NCBI RefSeq assembly: GCF_041365695.1
Contig: NZ_JBGFSJ010000006.1
Location: forward strand, 144,436-208,435
DNA from: Rhodosalinus sp041365695
GTDB lineage: Bacteria > Pseudomonadota > Alphaproteobacteria > Rhodobacterales > Rhodobacteraceae
Length of the DNA stretch: 64,000 nt
Direction of reading: 5' to 3'
The position numbers and the translations under genes are program-made. Below, one piece after another: positions 35,529-45,148 of the stretch (position 1 is the first letter of the stretch; every line of letters starts with the position of its first letter). The notes beneath the pieces are model-generated. The model saw only the letters and a list, made by a program, of their open reading frames with translations. It was not told the origin of the DNA and searched no databases.

Positions 35529-36779
35529 ATGGCGGCACCGGCCGAGAATCTCAGGATCGACGGTGACAGGCTCTGGGACGGCCTGATGGACATGGCAAGG
35601 ATCGGCCCCGGCGTCGCGGGCGGCAACAATCGCCAGACGCTGACCGATGCCGATGCGGAGGGCCGCGCGCTTTTCCGGGAATGGTGCGAGGCGGCGGGGC
35701 TTTCGATGGGCCTCGACTCTATGGGCAACATGTTCGCCCACCGCGACGGCGCGGATCCCGCGGCTCTGCCGGTCTATGTCGGCAGCCATCTCGACACCCA
35801 GCCCACCGGCGGCAAGTACGACGGGGTTCTGGGCGTGCTCGGCGGGCTGGAGATCATCCGCACGATGAACGATCTCGGGATCCGCACGAAGCACCCGATC
35901 GTGGTGACGAACTGGACCAACGAGGAAGGCACGCGCTTCGCCCCGGCGATGCTTTCGTCCGGCGTCTTCGCCGGTATGCATGACGAGAGCTGGGCGAAGG
36001 ACCGCACCGATGCCGAAGGCAAACGCTTCGGCGACGAGCTGGAGCGCATCGGCTGGAAGGGCGACGAGCCGGTGGGCGCGCGCAAGATGCACGCCTTCTT
36101 CGAGCTGCACATCGAGCAGGGCCCGATCCTCGAGGCCGAGGGCAAGGACGTGGGCGTCGTCACCCACGGGCAGGGGCTCTCCTGGACGCAGGTCACGATC
36201 ACCGGAAAGGACGCGCATACGGGCTCGACCCCGATGCCCATGCGCCGGAACGCGGGCCTCGGCATGGCGCGGGTGCTGGAATTGGTGGACGAGATCGCGC
36301 TTTCGCACGCACCCGACGCGGTGGGCGCCGCGGGCCACATCGACGTCTACCCGAACTCGCGCAACGTGATCCCGGGCAAGGTGGTCTTCACCGTGGATTT
36401 CCGCTCGCCCGAACTGGCGGTCATCAAGGACATGGAGGCGCGCCTGCGCGCCGGCGCCGGGAAGATCTGCGCCGACATGGGGCTCGAGGTCGCCTTCGAG
36501 AAGGTGGGCGGCTTCGACCCGGTGGAATTCGACCCCGACTGCGTGAAGGCCGTGCGCCACGCCGCCGAGCGGCTGGGCTACTCGCACCGCGACATCGTCT
36601 CGGGGGCGGGGCACGACGCGTGCTGGATCAACCGCGTGGCGCCCACGGCGATGGTGATGTGCCCCTGCGTGGACGGGCTCTCGCACAACGAGGCCGAGGA
36701 GATCAGCAAGGACTGGGCCCGGGCAGGCGTCGACGTGCTGATGCACGCGGTGCTCGAGACGGCGGAGATCGTGGAGTGA
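35529..36779 (+). CDS. M20-family N-carbamoyl-beta-amino acid hydrolase (beta-ureidopropionase-like)
   Basis: About 416 residues of the Zn-dependent amidohydrolase/allantoate amidohydrolase family. Metal ligands are visible in GSHLDTQPTGGKYDGVLGVL, NWTNEEGTRFAPAM and FFELHIEQGPILE; the C-terminus has SGAGHDACWI and SHNEAEEI. Beside preTA and dihydropyrimidinase, the predicted substrate is N-carbamoyl-beta-alanine, yielding beta-alanine, CO2 and ammonia. Allantoate or other N-carbamoyl amino acids are alternatives. The ATG at 35529 is preferred; the ORF to 35418 crosses the operator. Confidence 0.88.
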   Translation: MAAPAENLRIDGDRLWDGLMDMARIGPGVAGGNNRQTLTDADAEGRALFREWCEAAGLSMGLDSMGNMFAHRDGADPAALPVYVGSHLDTQPTGGKYDGVLGVLGGLEIIRTMNDLGIRTKHPIVVTNWTNEEGTRFAPAMLSSGVFAGMHDESWAKDRTDAEGKRFGDELERIGWKGDEPVGARKMHAFFELHIEQGPILEAEGKDVGVVTHGQGLSWTQVTITGKDAHTGSTPMPMRRNAGLGMARVLELVDEIALSHAPDAVGAAGHIDVYPNSRNVIPGKVVFTVDFRSPELAVIKDMEARLRAGAGKICADMGLEVAFEKVGGFDPVEFDPDCVKAVRHAAERLGYSHRDIVSGAGHDACWINRVAPTAMVMCPCVDGLSHNEAEEISKDWARAGVDVLMHAVLETAEIVE

Positions 36780-36783
36780 CGGC

Positions 36784-37098
36784 GTGAGCGACAGCGCCAT
36801 GGCGGCGCGCATCGACGCGATGCTGGACGCCGAGGAAGCGGCGTGGGACGGCGCCGGGCCACCCCGTGCGGGCACGCTGCACGAGTTCCGCCGGCACCGC
36901 CGCCCGCCGCGTCCCGTCACGGTCAACTTCTCCGGCGGGATCACGCAGACCTGCTGGTCGGTGACGCGCACGAACGGATCCTACCGGGTCATCTATCTGC
37001 CGACGGCGGGGTATTTCTCGCTCTGCGTGGAAAGCGATTTCGGCCCGCTGGACATCGGGGTGCACGGCCCCGCCATCGACTGCTTCGGCTCGGTCTGA
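36784..37098 (+). CDS. Hypothetical protein in the pyrimidine-degradation cluster
   Basis: A 104-residue protein from a GTG at 36784 (an ATG at 36799 is an alternative). The N-terminal half is charged; the C-terminal half is beta-rich (VNFSGGITQTCWSVTRTNGS, then YRVIYLPTAGYFSLCVESDF). No family is recognised. It lies 4 bases after the hydrolase stop and 31 before dihydropyrimidinase, so it is co-transcribed and may assist the pathway. Confidence 0.7.
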   Translation: MSDSAMAARIDAMLDAEEAAWDGAGPPRAGTLHEFRRHRRPPRPVTVNFSGGITQTCWSVTRTNGSYRVIYLPTAGYFSLCVESDFGPLDIGVHGPAIDCFGSV

Positions 37099-37129
37099 AC
37101 GGACAGAGGACAACAGGGAGACGACGCCA

Positions 37130-38581
37130 ATGAGCAAGGTCATCAAGGGCGGCACCATCGTCACGGCCGATCTGGTCTACAAGGCCGACGTGCTGGTCGA
37201 GCGGGGGCGCATCGCGAAGATCGGCGCGGAGCTGACAGGCGACGAGGTGCTCGACGCCACGGGCTGCTACGTCATGCCGGGCGGGATCGACCCGCACACC
37301 CATCTGGAGATGCCCTTCATGGGCACCTATTCCGCCGATGACTTCGAAAGCGGCACGCGCGCCGCTCTGGCGGGCGGCACCACCATGGTCGTCGATTTCG
37401 CGCTGCCCCAGCCCGGGCAGGGGCTGATGGACGCCATACAGATGTGGGACAACAAGTCGACGCGGGCGAACTGCGACTACTCGTTCCACATGGCGATCAC
37501 CTGGTGGGGCGAGCAGGTGTTCGACGAGATGAAGCAGGCGACGGAGCGCGGCATCAACACGTTCAAGCATTTCATGGCCTACAAGGGCGCGCTGATGGTC
37601 AACGACGACGAGCTTTTCGCCTCGTTCCGGCGCTGCGCCGAACTGGGCGGCATCCCCCTCGTCCACGCCGAGAACGGCGACGTGGTGGCCGATCTCCAGC
37701 AGAGGCTTCTCGCCGAAGGCAACGACGGGCCGGAAGGCCACGCCTACTCCCGCCCGCCAGAGGTGGAGGGCGAGGCGACCAACCGCGCCATCATGATCGC
37801 CGACATGGCGGGCGTCCCGCTCTACGTCGTGCACGTGTCGTCGGAGGACGCGCACGAGGCGGTGCGGCGGGCGCGCATGCAGGGCAAGCGCGTCTGGGGC
37901 GAGCCTCTGATCCAGCACCTCACCCTCGACGAGAGCGAGTATTTCGACAAGGACTGGGACCACGCGGCGCGGCGCGTGATGTCGCCCCCCTTCCGCGACA
38001 GGAAGCATCAGGACAGCCTATGGAACGGGCTGGCGAGCGGGAGCCTCTCGGTCGTCGCCACCGACCATTGCGCCTTCACCACCGAGCAGAAACGCTACGG
38101 GGTGGGCGACTTTACCAAGATCCCGAACGGCACCGGCGGGCTCGAGGACCGCATGCCGATGCTGTGGACCCACGGGGTCAACACCGGCCGGCTCACCATG
38201 CAGGAATTCGTGGCGGTGACCTCGACCAACATCGCCAAGATCCTGAACGTCTATCCCCGGAAGGGCGCGATCCTCGAAGGCGCGGACGCCGATATCGTGG
38301 TCTGGGATCCGGCGAAGGAAAAGACGATCTCGGCCGACACGCAGCAATCCGCCATCGACTACAGCGTCTTCGAGGGAAAGCATGTGAAAGGGCTGCCGCG
38401 CTTCACGCTCACCCGGGGCAAGGTGGCCATGCATGACGGCGAGATCCGCACCGAGGAGGGTCACGGCCAGTTCGTGGAACGCCCGCCGATGGGGCCGGTG
38501 AACACCGCGCTGTCCACCTGGAAGGAGCTCACCGCGCCCCGCAAGGTGGAGCGGACCGGCATTCCGGCGAGCGGCGTGTGA
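37130..38581 (+). CDS. hydA: Dihydropyrimidinase (D-hydantoinase)
   Basis: A 483-residue amidohydrolase-family enzyme. It shows DPHTHLEMPFMGTYSADDFE (metal histidines), the carboxylated-lysine segment FKHFMAYKGALM, VHAENGD, VVHVSSEDA and ATDHCAF, the complete metal-site set of dihydropyrimidinases. It opens dihydrouracil or dihydrothymine to N-carbamoyl-beta-amino acids, linking PreTA to the hydrolase upstream. Its stop overlaps the ABC ATPase GTG start (GTGA). Confidence 0.96.
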   Translation: MSKVIKGGTIVTADLVYKADVLVERGRIAKIGAELTGDEVLDATGCYVMPGGIDPHTHLEMPFMGTYSADDFESGTRAALAGGTTMVVDFALPQPGQGLMDAIQMWDNKSTRANCDYSFHMAITWWGEQVFDEMKQATERGINTFKHFMAYKGALMVNDDELFASFRRCAELGGIPLVHAENGDVVADLQQRLLAEGNDGPEGHAYSRPPEVEGEATNRAIMIADMAGVPLYVVHVSSEDAHEAVRRARMQGKRVWGEPLIQHLTLDESEYFDKDWDHAARRVMSPPFRDRKHQDSLWNGLASGSLSVVATDHCAFTTEQKRYGVGDFTKIPNGTGGLEDRMPMLWTHGVNTGRLTMQEFVAVTSTNIAKILNVYPRKGAILEGADADIVVWDPAKEKTISADTQQSAIDYSVFEGKHVKGLPRFTLTRGKVAMHDGEIRTEEGHGQFVERPPMGPVNTALSTWKELTAPRKVERTGIPASGV

Positions 38582-39420
38582 ACGCACCGGCCAAGGGATT
38601 GGCGGCGAGGGGAGAGACCGGCGGCATGAAGGACACGCGCGCGAGCGAGGCGGTAATCGAGGCCCGGGATCTAGACCTTGTCTTCGAGACGGGCGACGGC
38701 CCGGTGCAGGCGCTGAAGGATGTGAACCTTGCCATCGGCAAGGGCGACTTCGTGAGCTTCATCGGCCCGTCGGGCTGCGGCAAGACCACGCTTCTCCGCG
38801 TGATCGCGGCGCTGGAGCACCCGACCGCGGGTTCCATGACCGTCAACGGCATGACGCCCGACGCGGCGCGGCAGGCCCGCGCCTACGGCTACGTCTTCCA
38901 GGCGGCGGGGCTTTACCCCTGGCGCACCATCGGGCGCAACGTACGCCTGCCGCTTGAGATCATGGGGTATTCCCGGGCCGAGCAGGCCGAACGCACCCGC
39001 CGCGTGCTGGAGCTCGTCGATCTCGCGGGGTTCGAGAACAAGTTCCCGTGGCAGCTTTCTGGGGGGATGCAGCAGCGCGCCTCGATCGCCCGCGCGCTCG
39101 CCTTCGACGCCGACATCCTCTTGATGGACGAACCCTTCGGCGCGCTCGACGAGATCGTGCGCGACCATCTGAACGAGCAGCTTCTCGCGCTCTGGGCGCG
39201 GACGGGCAAGACCATCGCCTTCGTCACCCATTCGATCCCCGAGGCCGTCTATCTTTCGACGAGGATCGTCGTGATGTCCCCGCGACCGGGCCGTATCACG
39301 GACGTGATCGAAAGCCCCCTGCCCGCCGAACGCCCGCTCGACATCCGCGACACGCCGGAATTCATCGAGATCGCCCACCGCGTGCGCGAGGGGCTTCGGG
39401 CGGGGCACGGCCATGACTGA
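38578..39420 (+). CDS. ABC transporter ATP-binding protein (SsuB/ThiZ type)
   Basis: A 280-residue ATPase with Walker A GPSGCGKTT, Q-loop VFQAAGLYPWRT, signature LSGGMQQRASIARAL, Walker B ILLMDEPFGALD and switch histidine VTHSIPEA, of the nitrate/taurine/pyrimidine-precursor importer class. The GTG start overlaps the hydA stop; an ATG at 38626 preceded by GGGGAGAG is an alternative. Part of a four-gene importer (ATPase, two permeases, binding protein). Confidence 0.93.
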   Translation: MNAPAKGLAARGETGGMKDTRASEAVIEARDLDLVFETGDGPVQALKDVNLAIGKGDFVSFIGPSGCGKTTLLRVIAALEHPTAGSMTVNGMTPDAARQARAYGYVFQAAGLYPWRTIGRNVRLPLEIMGYSRAEQAERTRRVLELVDLAGFENKFPWQLSGGMQQRASIARALAFDADILLMDEPFGALDEIVRDHLNEQLLALWARTGKTIAFVTHSIPEAVYLSTRIVVMSPRPGRITDVIESPLPAERPLDIRDTPEFIEIAHRVREGLRAGHGHD

Positions 39421-39429
39421 GAGCGGCCG

Positions 39430-40371
39430 ATGAGCAGCGCCGCCGAGATCGCCGCGCCGGGCGCGGGCACCGGGCGCAGCGCGCCCTGGCTCGGCCGGCT
39501 GGGCGACCGGGTGCTGCCGGTCCTGACAGTCGTCGCGGCGATCGTCGCGATCTGGTATGTCGCGGCGGTCTTCCTCAACGCGCAATGGGCCGAGGACCAG
39601 GCCCGGCGCGCGGGCGTCGAGCTTTCGACGATCGAACTCGTCGCCGACACCTGGAGCCAGGACAAGCCCAAGCTCCCGGCCCCGCACCAGGTGGCGATCG
39701 AACTCTGGGAGACGACGGCCGAGAAGGCCGTCACCTCCAAGCGTTCGCTGGTGTATCACAGCTGGGTCACGCTCAGCTCCACGCTTCTGGGCTTTCTCAT
39801 GGGCACCGCGCTCGGCATCGCGCTGGCCGTGGGGATCGTCCACAACCGCGTGATGGACATGAGCGTGATGCCCTGGGTCATCGCGAGCCAGACGATCCCG
39901 ATCCTCGCCCTCGCGCCGATGATCATCGTGGTGCTGAACGCCGTCGGCATCTCCGGGCTCCTGCCCAAGGCGGTGATCTCGATGTATCTTTCCTTCTTCC
40001 CCGTGGTGGTGGGCATGGTGAAGGGCCTGCGAAGTCCGGACGTGATGCTGCTGGACCAGATGCACACCTGGAACGCGTCGGAGTCCCAGATCTTCTGGAA
40101 GCTCCGGCTGCCCGCCTCGGCGCCCTACTTCTTCGCCTCGATGAAGGTCGCGGTGGCCGCGAGCCTCGTCGGCGCGATCGTGGGCGAACTGCCCACGGGC
40201 GCGGTGGCGGGGCTGGGGGCGCGCCTTCTCGCCGGCAGCTATTACGGCCAGACGATCCAGATCTGGTCGGCGCTGATCATGGCGGCGATCATGGCGGCCC
40301 TCTTGGTGGGGTTGATCGGCGTCCTGCAGAAGATTGTGCTCCGGCGCATGGGCATGGAGGCGCAGGGATGA
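39430..40371 (+). CDS. ABC transporter permease (first)
   Basis: A 313-residue inner-membrane permease of the BPD_transp_1 class. An N-terminal membrane segment precedes an extracytoplasmic loop, then the core helices and the EAA-like coupling loop at MHTWNASESQIFWKLRLPAS. It starts 9 bases after the ATPase gene, and its stop overlaps the next start by 4 bases, indicating coupled translation of the two permeases. Confidence 0.92.
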   Translation: MSSAAEIAAPGAGTGRSAPWLGRLGDRVLPVLTVVAAIVAIWYVAAVFLNAQWAEDQARRAGVELSTIELVADTWSQDKPKLPAPHQVAIELWETTAEKAVTSKRSLVYHSWVTLSSTLLGFLMGTALGIALAVGIVHNRVMDMSVMPWVIASQTIPILALAPMIIVVLNAVGISGLLPKAVISMYLSFFPVVVGMVKGLRSPDVMLLDQMHTWNASESQIFWKLRLPASAPYFFASMKVAVAASLVGAIVGELPTGAVAGLGARLLAGSYYGQTIQIWSALIMAAIMAALLVGLIGVLQKIVLRRMGMEAQG

Positions 40372-41216
40372 CCGGCTGGCTCGCGCTCGGCCTCCTCGCA
40401 TGGGGGCTGGGGTGGTGGACGAATGTCCGCCTCGCGCGGTTGCCGAGGAGCCGTGTCACCTCCCTCGCCGTGCCCGCCGTCTTCGGGCTGACGCTCGTGG
40501 TGATCTGGGAGAGCGTCGTTCGCGGCCTCGAGATCCCCGCCGTTCTCCTGCCCCCGCCCTCGGCCATCGCGGCGCGCTTCGCCGCCTCCACCGGCATCCT
40601 GTGGGAGGACTTCGTGCAGACGGTGATCCGCGGCGCGCTCACCGGCTATGTCCTCGGCTGCGGCGCCGCGGTGCTGACCGCCATCGCCGTGGACCGCGTC
40701 CCCTTCCTGCAGCGCGGGCTCCTGCCCGTGGGCAACTTCGTCGCGGCGCTGCCGATCATCGGCATGGCGCCGATCCTCGTGATGTGGTTCGGCTTCGACT
40801 GGCAATCGAAGGCCGCCGTGGTCGTGGTCATGGTGTTCTTCCCGATGCTGGTGAACACCGTGCAGGGGCTGCGCGAAAGCGCGCCGATGCAGCGCGACCT
40901 CATGCGCACCTACGGCGCGGGCTACTGGCAGACGCTTTTCAAGCTGCGCCTGCCGGCCGCCATGCCCTTCATCTTCAACGGGCTCAAGATTTGCACCACG
41001 CTCGCCCTGATCGGCGCCATCGTCGCCGAATTCTTCGGCTCTCCGGTGAAAGGCATGGGCTTTCGCATCTCCACCAGCGTCGGCCAGCTTGCGCTGGACC
41101 TGGTCTGGGCGGAAATCGTGGTGGCAGCGCTCGCCGGATCGGCCTTCTACGGCGCGGTCGCATTGATCGAGCGGGCGGTGACCTTCTGGCATCCTTCGCA
41201 GCGAAGCCGGGCGTGA
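40368..41216 (+). CDS. ABC transporter permease (second)
   Basis: A 282-residue permease beginning MTGWLALGLLAWGLGWWTN with the EAA loop RTYGAGYWQTLFKLRLPAAM and typical core helices. It is the heterodimer partner of the permease upstream, whose TGA overlaps this ATG. It likely imports a pyrimidine or its degradation intermediate, given the operon. Confidence 0.92.
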   Translation: MTGWLALGLLAWGLGWWTNVRLARLPRSRVTSLAVPAVFGLTLVVIWESVVRGLEIPAVLLPPPSAIAARFAASTGILWEDFVQTVIRGALTGYVLGCGAAVLTAIAVDRVPFLQRGLLPVGNFVAALPIIGMAPILVMWFGFDWQSKAAVVVVMVFFPMLVNTVQGLRESAPMQRDLMRTYGAGYWQTLFKLRLPAAMPFIFNGLKICTTLALIGAIVAEFFGSPVKGMGFRISTSVGQLALDLVWAEIVVAALAGSAFYGAVALIERAVTFWHPSQRSRA

Positions 41217-41283
41217 GGCGGAAAAGACGGCAGGCAAGACCGTGGAGCATCGAAAGATCAAAAGGTCCAACAAGGAGAGAGCC

Positions 41284-42276
41284 ATGAAACATCTGAAGAC
41301 TTCCGTGATCGCGGGCGCGATGATGGCGGCGGGCACGATCGCCCAGGCCGCCGACGAGGTGACGCTGCAGCTGAAGTGGGTCACCCAGGCCCAGTTCGCG
41401 GGCTACTACGTCGCCCAGGAAAAGGGCTTCTACGAGGAGGAAAACCTCGACGTCACGATCAAGCCCGGCGGGCCGGACATCGCGCCCACCCAGGTGATCG
41501 CGGGCGGCGGCGCCGACGTCACGGTGGAATGGATGCCCGCCGCGCTCGCCGCGCGCGAGAAGGGCCTGCCGCTCGTCAACATCGCGCAGCCCTTCAAGAG
41601 CTCGGGCATGATGCTCACCTGCCTCGAGGAAACAGGCGTCACCGGCCCCGAGGATTTCCCGGGCCGCACGCTCGGCGTCTGGTTCTTCGGCAACGAGTTT
41701 CCCTTCCTGAGCTGGATGAGCCAGCTCGGCATCCCGACCGAGGGCGGCGAGGACGGCGTGACGGTGCTCAAGCAGGGCTTCAACGTCGATCCGCTGCTCC
41801 AGGGCCAGGCCGACTGCATCTCGACCATGACCTACAACGAGTACTGGCAGGTGATCGACGCGGGCATCACGCCCGAGCAGCTGGTGACCTTCAAGTACGA
41901 GGACCAGGGCGTCGCCACTCTGGAGGACGGCCTTTACGTGCGTGAGGACCGGCTCGAGGATCCGGAGTTCGCGGACAAGATGGTCCGCTTCGTGCGCGCC
42001 TCGATGAAGGGCTGGAAATACGCCGAGGAGAACCCGGACGAGGCGGCGATGATCGTGCTCGAGAACGACGCCACCGGCGCGCAGACCGAAAAGCACCAGA
42101 AGCGGATGATGGGCGAGGTGGCCAAGCTGACCGCGGGCTCGAACGGCGCTCTCGACCCCGCGGACTTCGAGCGCACGGTGGAAAGCCTGCTCTCCGGCGG
42201 CTCGGACCCGGTGATCAGCGCGCATCCGGGCAACGGCGCCTGGACCCACGCGATCACCGATGCCGCGCTGAACTGA
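41284..42276 (+). CDS. ABC transporter substrate-binding protein (NMT1/THI5-like)
   Basis: A 330-residue periplasmic protein. Signal peptide MKHLKTSVIAGAMMAAGTIAQAA, then the THI5-like core VTLQLKWVTQAQFAGYYVAQ and FYEEENLDVTIKPGGPD. THI5-like proteins bind pyrimidine-type ligands such as hydroxymethylpyrimidine precursors; with a dihydropyrimidine pathway in the operon, uracil, thymine or a related base is the predicted ligand. AAGGAGAGAG precedes the ATG at 41284. A strong terminator follows. Confidence 0.92.
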   Translation: MKHLKTSVIAGAMMAAGTIAQAADEVTLQLKWVTQAQFAGYYVAQEKGFYEEENLDVTIKPGGPDIAPTQVIAGGGADVTVEWMPAALAAREKGLPLVNIAQPFKSSGMMLTCLEETGVTGPEDFPGRTLGVWFFGNEFPFLSWMSQLGIPTEGGEDGVTVLKQGFNVDPLLQGQADCISTMTYNEYWQVIDAGITPEQLVTFKYEDQGVATLEDGLYVREDRLEDPEFADKMVRFVRASMKGWKYAEENPDEAAMIVLENDATGAQTEKHQKRMMGEVAKLTAGSNGALDPADFERTVESLLSGGSDPVISAHPGNGAWTHAITDAALN

Positions 42277-42293
42277 GCGCACGGAAACCGGGC

Positions 42294-42325
42294 AAGGGGC
42301 CGGCGTTCGCGCCGGCCCCTTTTCG
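42294..42325 (+). terminator. Intrinsic terminator after the pyrimidine ABC operon
   Basis: GGGGCCGGCG pairs with CGCCGGCCCC around a TTCG loop, followed by TTTTCGTT. It separates the pyrimidine cluster from the phosphonate locus. Confidence 0.92.
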
Positions 42326-42346
42326 TTGCCCGGCGGGCGGGCAGGG

Positions 42347-42379
42347 CCGTCACAAAACTTTTGCGGAACTGACATGAAG
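42347..42379 (+). promoter_or_regulatory. Candidate Pho box upstream of phnC
   Basis: Three consecutive 11-base units, CCGTCACAAAA, CTTTTGCGGAA and CTGACATGAAG; the first and third match 8 of 11 positions of the PHO-box repeat CTGTCATAAAT, the second is weak. It ends 50 bases before the phnC start, as expected for PhoB activation in phosphate starvation. Confidence 0.45.
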
Positions 42380-42429
42380 CGGTTGTCGCGCGCCCGTACT
42401 GCGGCGGCAACCGCTCTGGAGGTCGCTGC

Positions 42430-43254
<825 letters not shown>

Positions 43255-43318
43255 CCGACACCCCGTTTCAACCCCGGCCCCGCACAGCCGGGGCCCATCC
43301 ACAGGAGAGTGCAAGACC

Positions 43319-44218
43319 ATGAAACACTTCGTTGCCGCCGCACTGGCGACCACCATGCTCGCGGGCCCGCTGGCCGCGCAGGAGATCACGGAATTCCGCA
43401 TCGGCATCCTTGGCGGCGAGAACGCCCAGGACCGCATGACCTCCAACGAGTGCTTCCGCGCCAAGACCGAGGAGCTCTTGGGCGTCGAGACGAAGCTCTT
43501 CACGCCCGCCGACTACGACGGCGTGATCCAGGGCCTTCTGGGCGGCACCATCGACATGGCGTGGCTTGGCGCCTCGGCCTACGCCAAGACCCATCTGACC
43601 GACCCCGACGCGGTCGAGCCCGTTCTGGTCAAGGTCAACGTGGACGGCTCCTACGGCTACCATTCGGTCGGCTTCGCCCGCAAGGACAGCGGCATCGCCT
43701 CGCTCGAGGACATGCAGGGCAAGGTCTTCGGCTTCGGCGACCCGAACTCGACCTCGGGCTACCTCATTCCCTCGATCGAGATCCCCGAGATGACCGGCGC
43801 ATCGATGGAGTCGGGCGACTACTTCGGCGAGGTCAAGTTCACCGGCGGACACGAGCAGACCATCGTCGCGGTCTTCAACGGCGACATCGATGCCGGCGTG
43901 ACCTGGGCCGACGGCCTGGGAGAGTGGGAAGACGGCTACAATTCCGGCGCGCTGCGCAAGGCGTCGGACGCGGGTCTGGTCGACATGAACGAGCTCGTCG
44001 AGATCTGGAAGTCGAAGCCGATCCCGGAAGGTCCGATCGTGCTGCGCACCGACCTGCCCGAGCGCGTGAAGCTCGACATGATCGCGCTGATGGCGTCGCT
44101 GCCCTACATGGACCCGGACTGCGCCTACAACTTCATGGCCGGCGAGGCTCTGGGCATGCAGCCCATCAACCACGACGCCTACATCTCGATCATCGAGGCG
44201 CGCAAGTCGAAGATGTAA
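43319..44218 (+). CDS. phnD: Phosphonate ABC transporter substrate-binding protein
   Basis: A 299-residue periplasmic protein with signal peptide MKHFVAAALATTMLAGPLAA. The PhnD core includes FRIGILGGENAQDRM, IDMAWLGASAYAKTH and FGFGDPNSTSGYLIPSIEIP, the phosphonate-contacting serine/threonine loop. It binds alkylphosphonates. A hairpin follows the stop before phnE1. Confidence 0.96.
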   Translation: MKHFVAAALATTMLAGPLAAQEITEFRIGILGGENAQDRMTSNECFRAKTEELLGVETKLFTPADYDGVIQGLLGGTIDMAWLGASAYAKTHLTDPDAVEPVLVKVNVDGSYGYHSVGFARKDSGIASLEDMQGKVFGFGDPNSTSGYLIPSIEIPEMTGASMESGDYFGEVKFTGGHEQTIVAVFNGDIDAGVTWADGLGEWEDGYNSGALRKASDAGLVDMNELVEIWKSKPIPEGPIVLRTDLPERVKLDMIALMASLPYMDPDCAYNFMAGEALGMQPINHDAYISIIEARKSKM

Positions 44219-44233
44219 GCGCAACCGCGCTCT

Positions 44234-44265
44234 CCGGCCGGGTCCCTTGCGGGCCCGGCCGTTTC
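44234..44265 (+). terminator. Partial terminator/attenuator between phnD and phnE1
   Basis: CGGCCGGGTCCC and GGGCCCGGCCG form a strong stem with loop TTGC, followed by TTT. Such hairpins after binding-protein genes commonly lower downstream permease expression. Confidence 0.6.
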
Positions 44266-44282
44266 ATTACCGGGGACATGGC

Positions 44283-45146
44283 ATGGCAGAGGTAGCGTTC
44301 GGCGCGGGCGGCACGGCGGATGTCCGCACCGCCTACATGGAGATGACGCGCCGCAAGCGGATGTATGGCGGCATCCTGATGGCGATCTTCGTGGCGCTGA
44401 TGGCCTCGGGCTTCATGCTGGCGAACGACCGCAACGCGGGCGGGTTCTGGCGCGGCATCACCAGCATCTTCGACTTCCCGGGCGAGGTGCTGTCCGAGGC
44501 CGCCGAGAAAGCGGCCAACCTGCCCGGGCTGATGTGGAAATTCCTGCCCTCGCTGATCGAGACCGTGAACATCGCCGCCGCGGCGACGCTTCTGGGCGCA
44601 TTCGCCGGGATTGTGCTGTCGCTGCTCTCGACCCGGGGCCTGGCGCGCTGGCCGCGGCTGATCGGCGTCTTCCGCCGGATCATGGACATCGCGCGCGCGA
44701 TCCCGGAAATCGTCATCGCGCTCGTGCTGATCTTCATCCTCGGCGGCGGACCGGTGCCCGCCATGATCGCCATCGCGATCCACACCTCCGGCGCGCTGGG
44801 CAAGCTTTTCTCCGAGGTGAACGAGAACGCCTCGCTCAAGCCGGTCGAGGGGTTGCACTCCGTGGGCGCGAGCTGGGGGCAGCGCATGTGGCTGGGCGTG
44901 CTGCCGCAGGTGGCGCCGAACTACCTCAGCTACGGGCTCCTGCGCTTCGAGATCAACATCCGCGCCTCGGCGATCCTGGGCTTCGTGGGCTCGGGCGGCA
45001 TCGGCTACGACCTGAAGAACGCCTTCAGCTGGGGGCAGGGCCGTTACGACGAGGTGGCCGCGATCTTCATCCTGCTGTTCCTGACGATCGTGACCTTCGA
45101 CCAGGTGTCGAGCCATTACCGCAACAAGCTGACCAGGGGGCACTGA
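44283..45146 (+). CDS. phnE: Phosphonate ABC transporter permease PhnE (first)
   Basis: A 287-residue permease starting MAEVAFGAGGTADVRTAYME. The core contains LPSLIETVNIAAAATLLGAF, the coupling loop VEGLHSVGASWGQRMWLGVL and a C-terminal SAILGFVGSGGIGYDL, diagnostic of PhnE. It pairs with the second, longer permease, whose start is 3 bases past the stop. Confidence 0.95.
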   Translation: MAEVAFGAGGTADVRTAYMEMTRRKRMYGGILMAIFVALMASGFMLANDRNAGGFWRGITSIFDFPGEVLSEAAEKAANLPGLMWKFLPSLIETVNIAAAATLLGAFAGIVLSLLSTRGLARWPRLIGVFRRIMDIARAIPEIVIALVLIFILGGGPVPAMIAIAIHTSGALGKLFSEVNENASLKPVEGLHSVGASWGQRMWLGVLPQVAPNYLSYGLLRFEINIRASAILGFVGSGGIGYDLKNAFSWGQGRYDEVAAIFILLFLTIVTFDQVSSHYRNKLTRGH

Positions 45147-45148
45147 GC

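Noticed and set aside
42358..42368. Second unit of the Pho box as an independent strong match
   Set aside because: It matches the PHO-box consensus poorly; only the array of three units is worth reporting.
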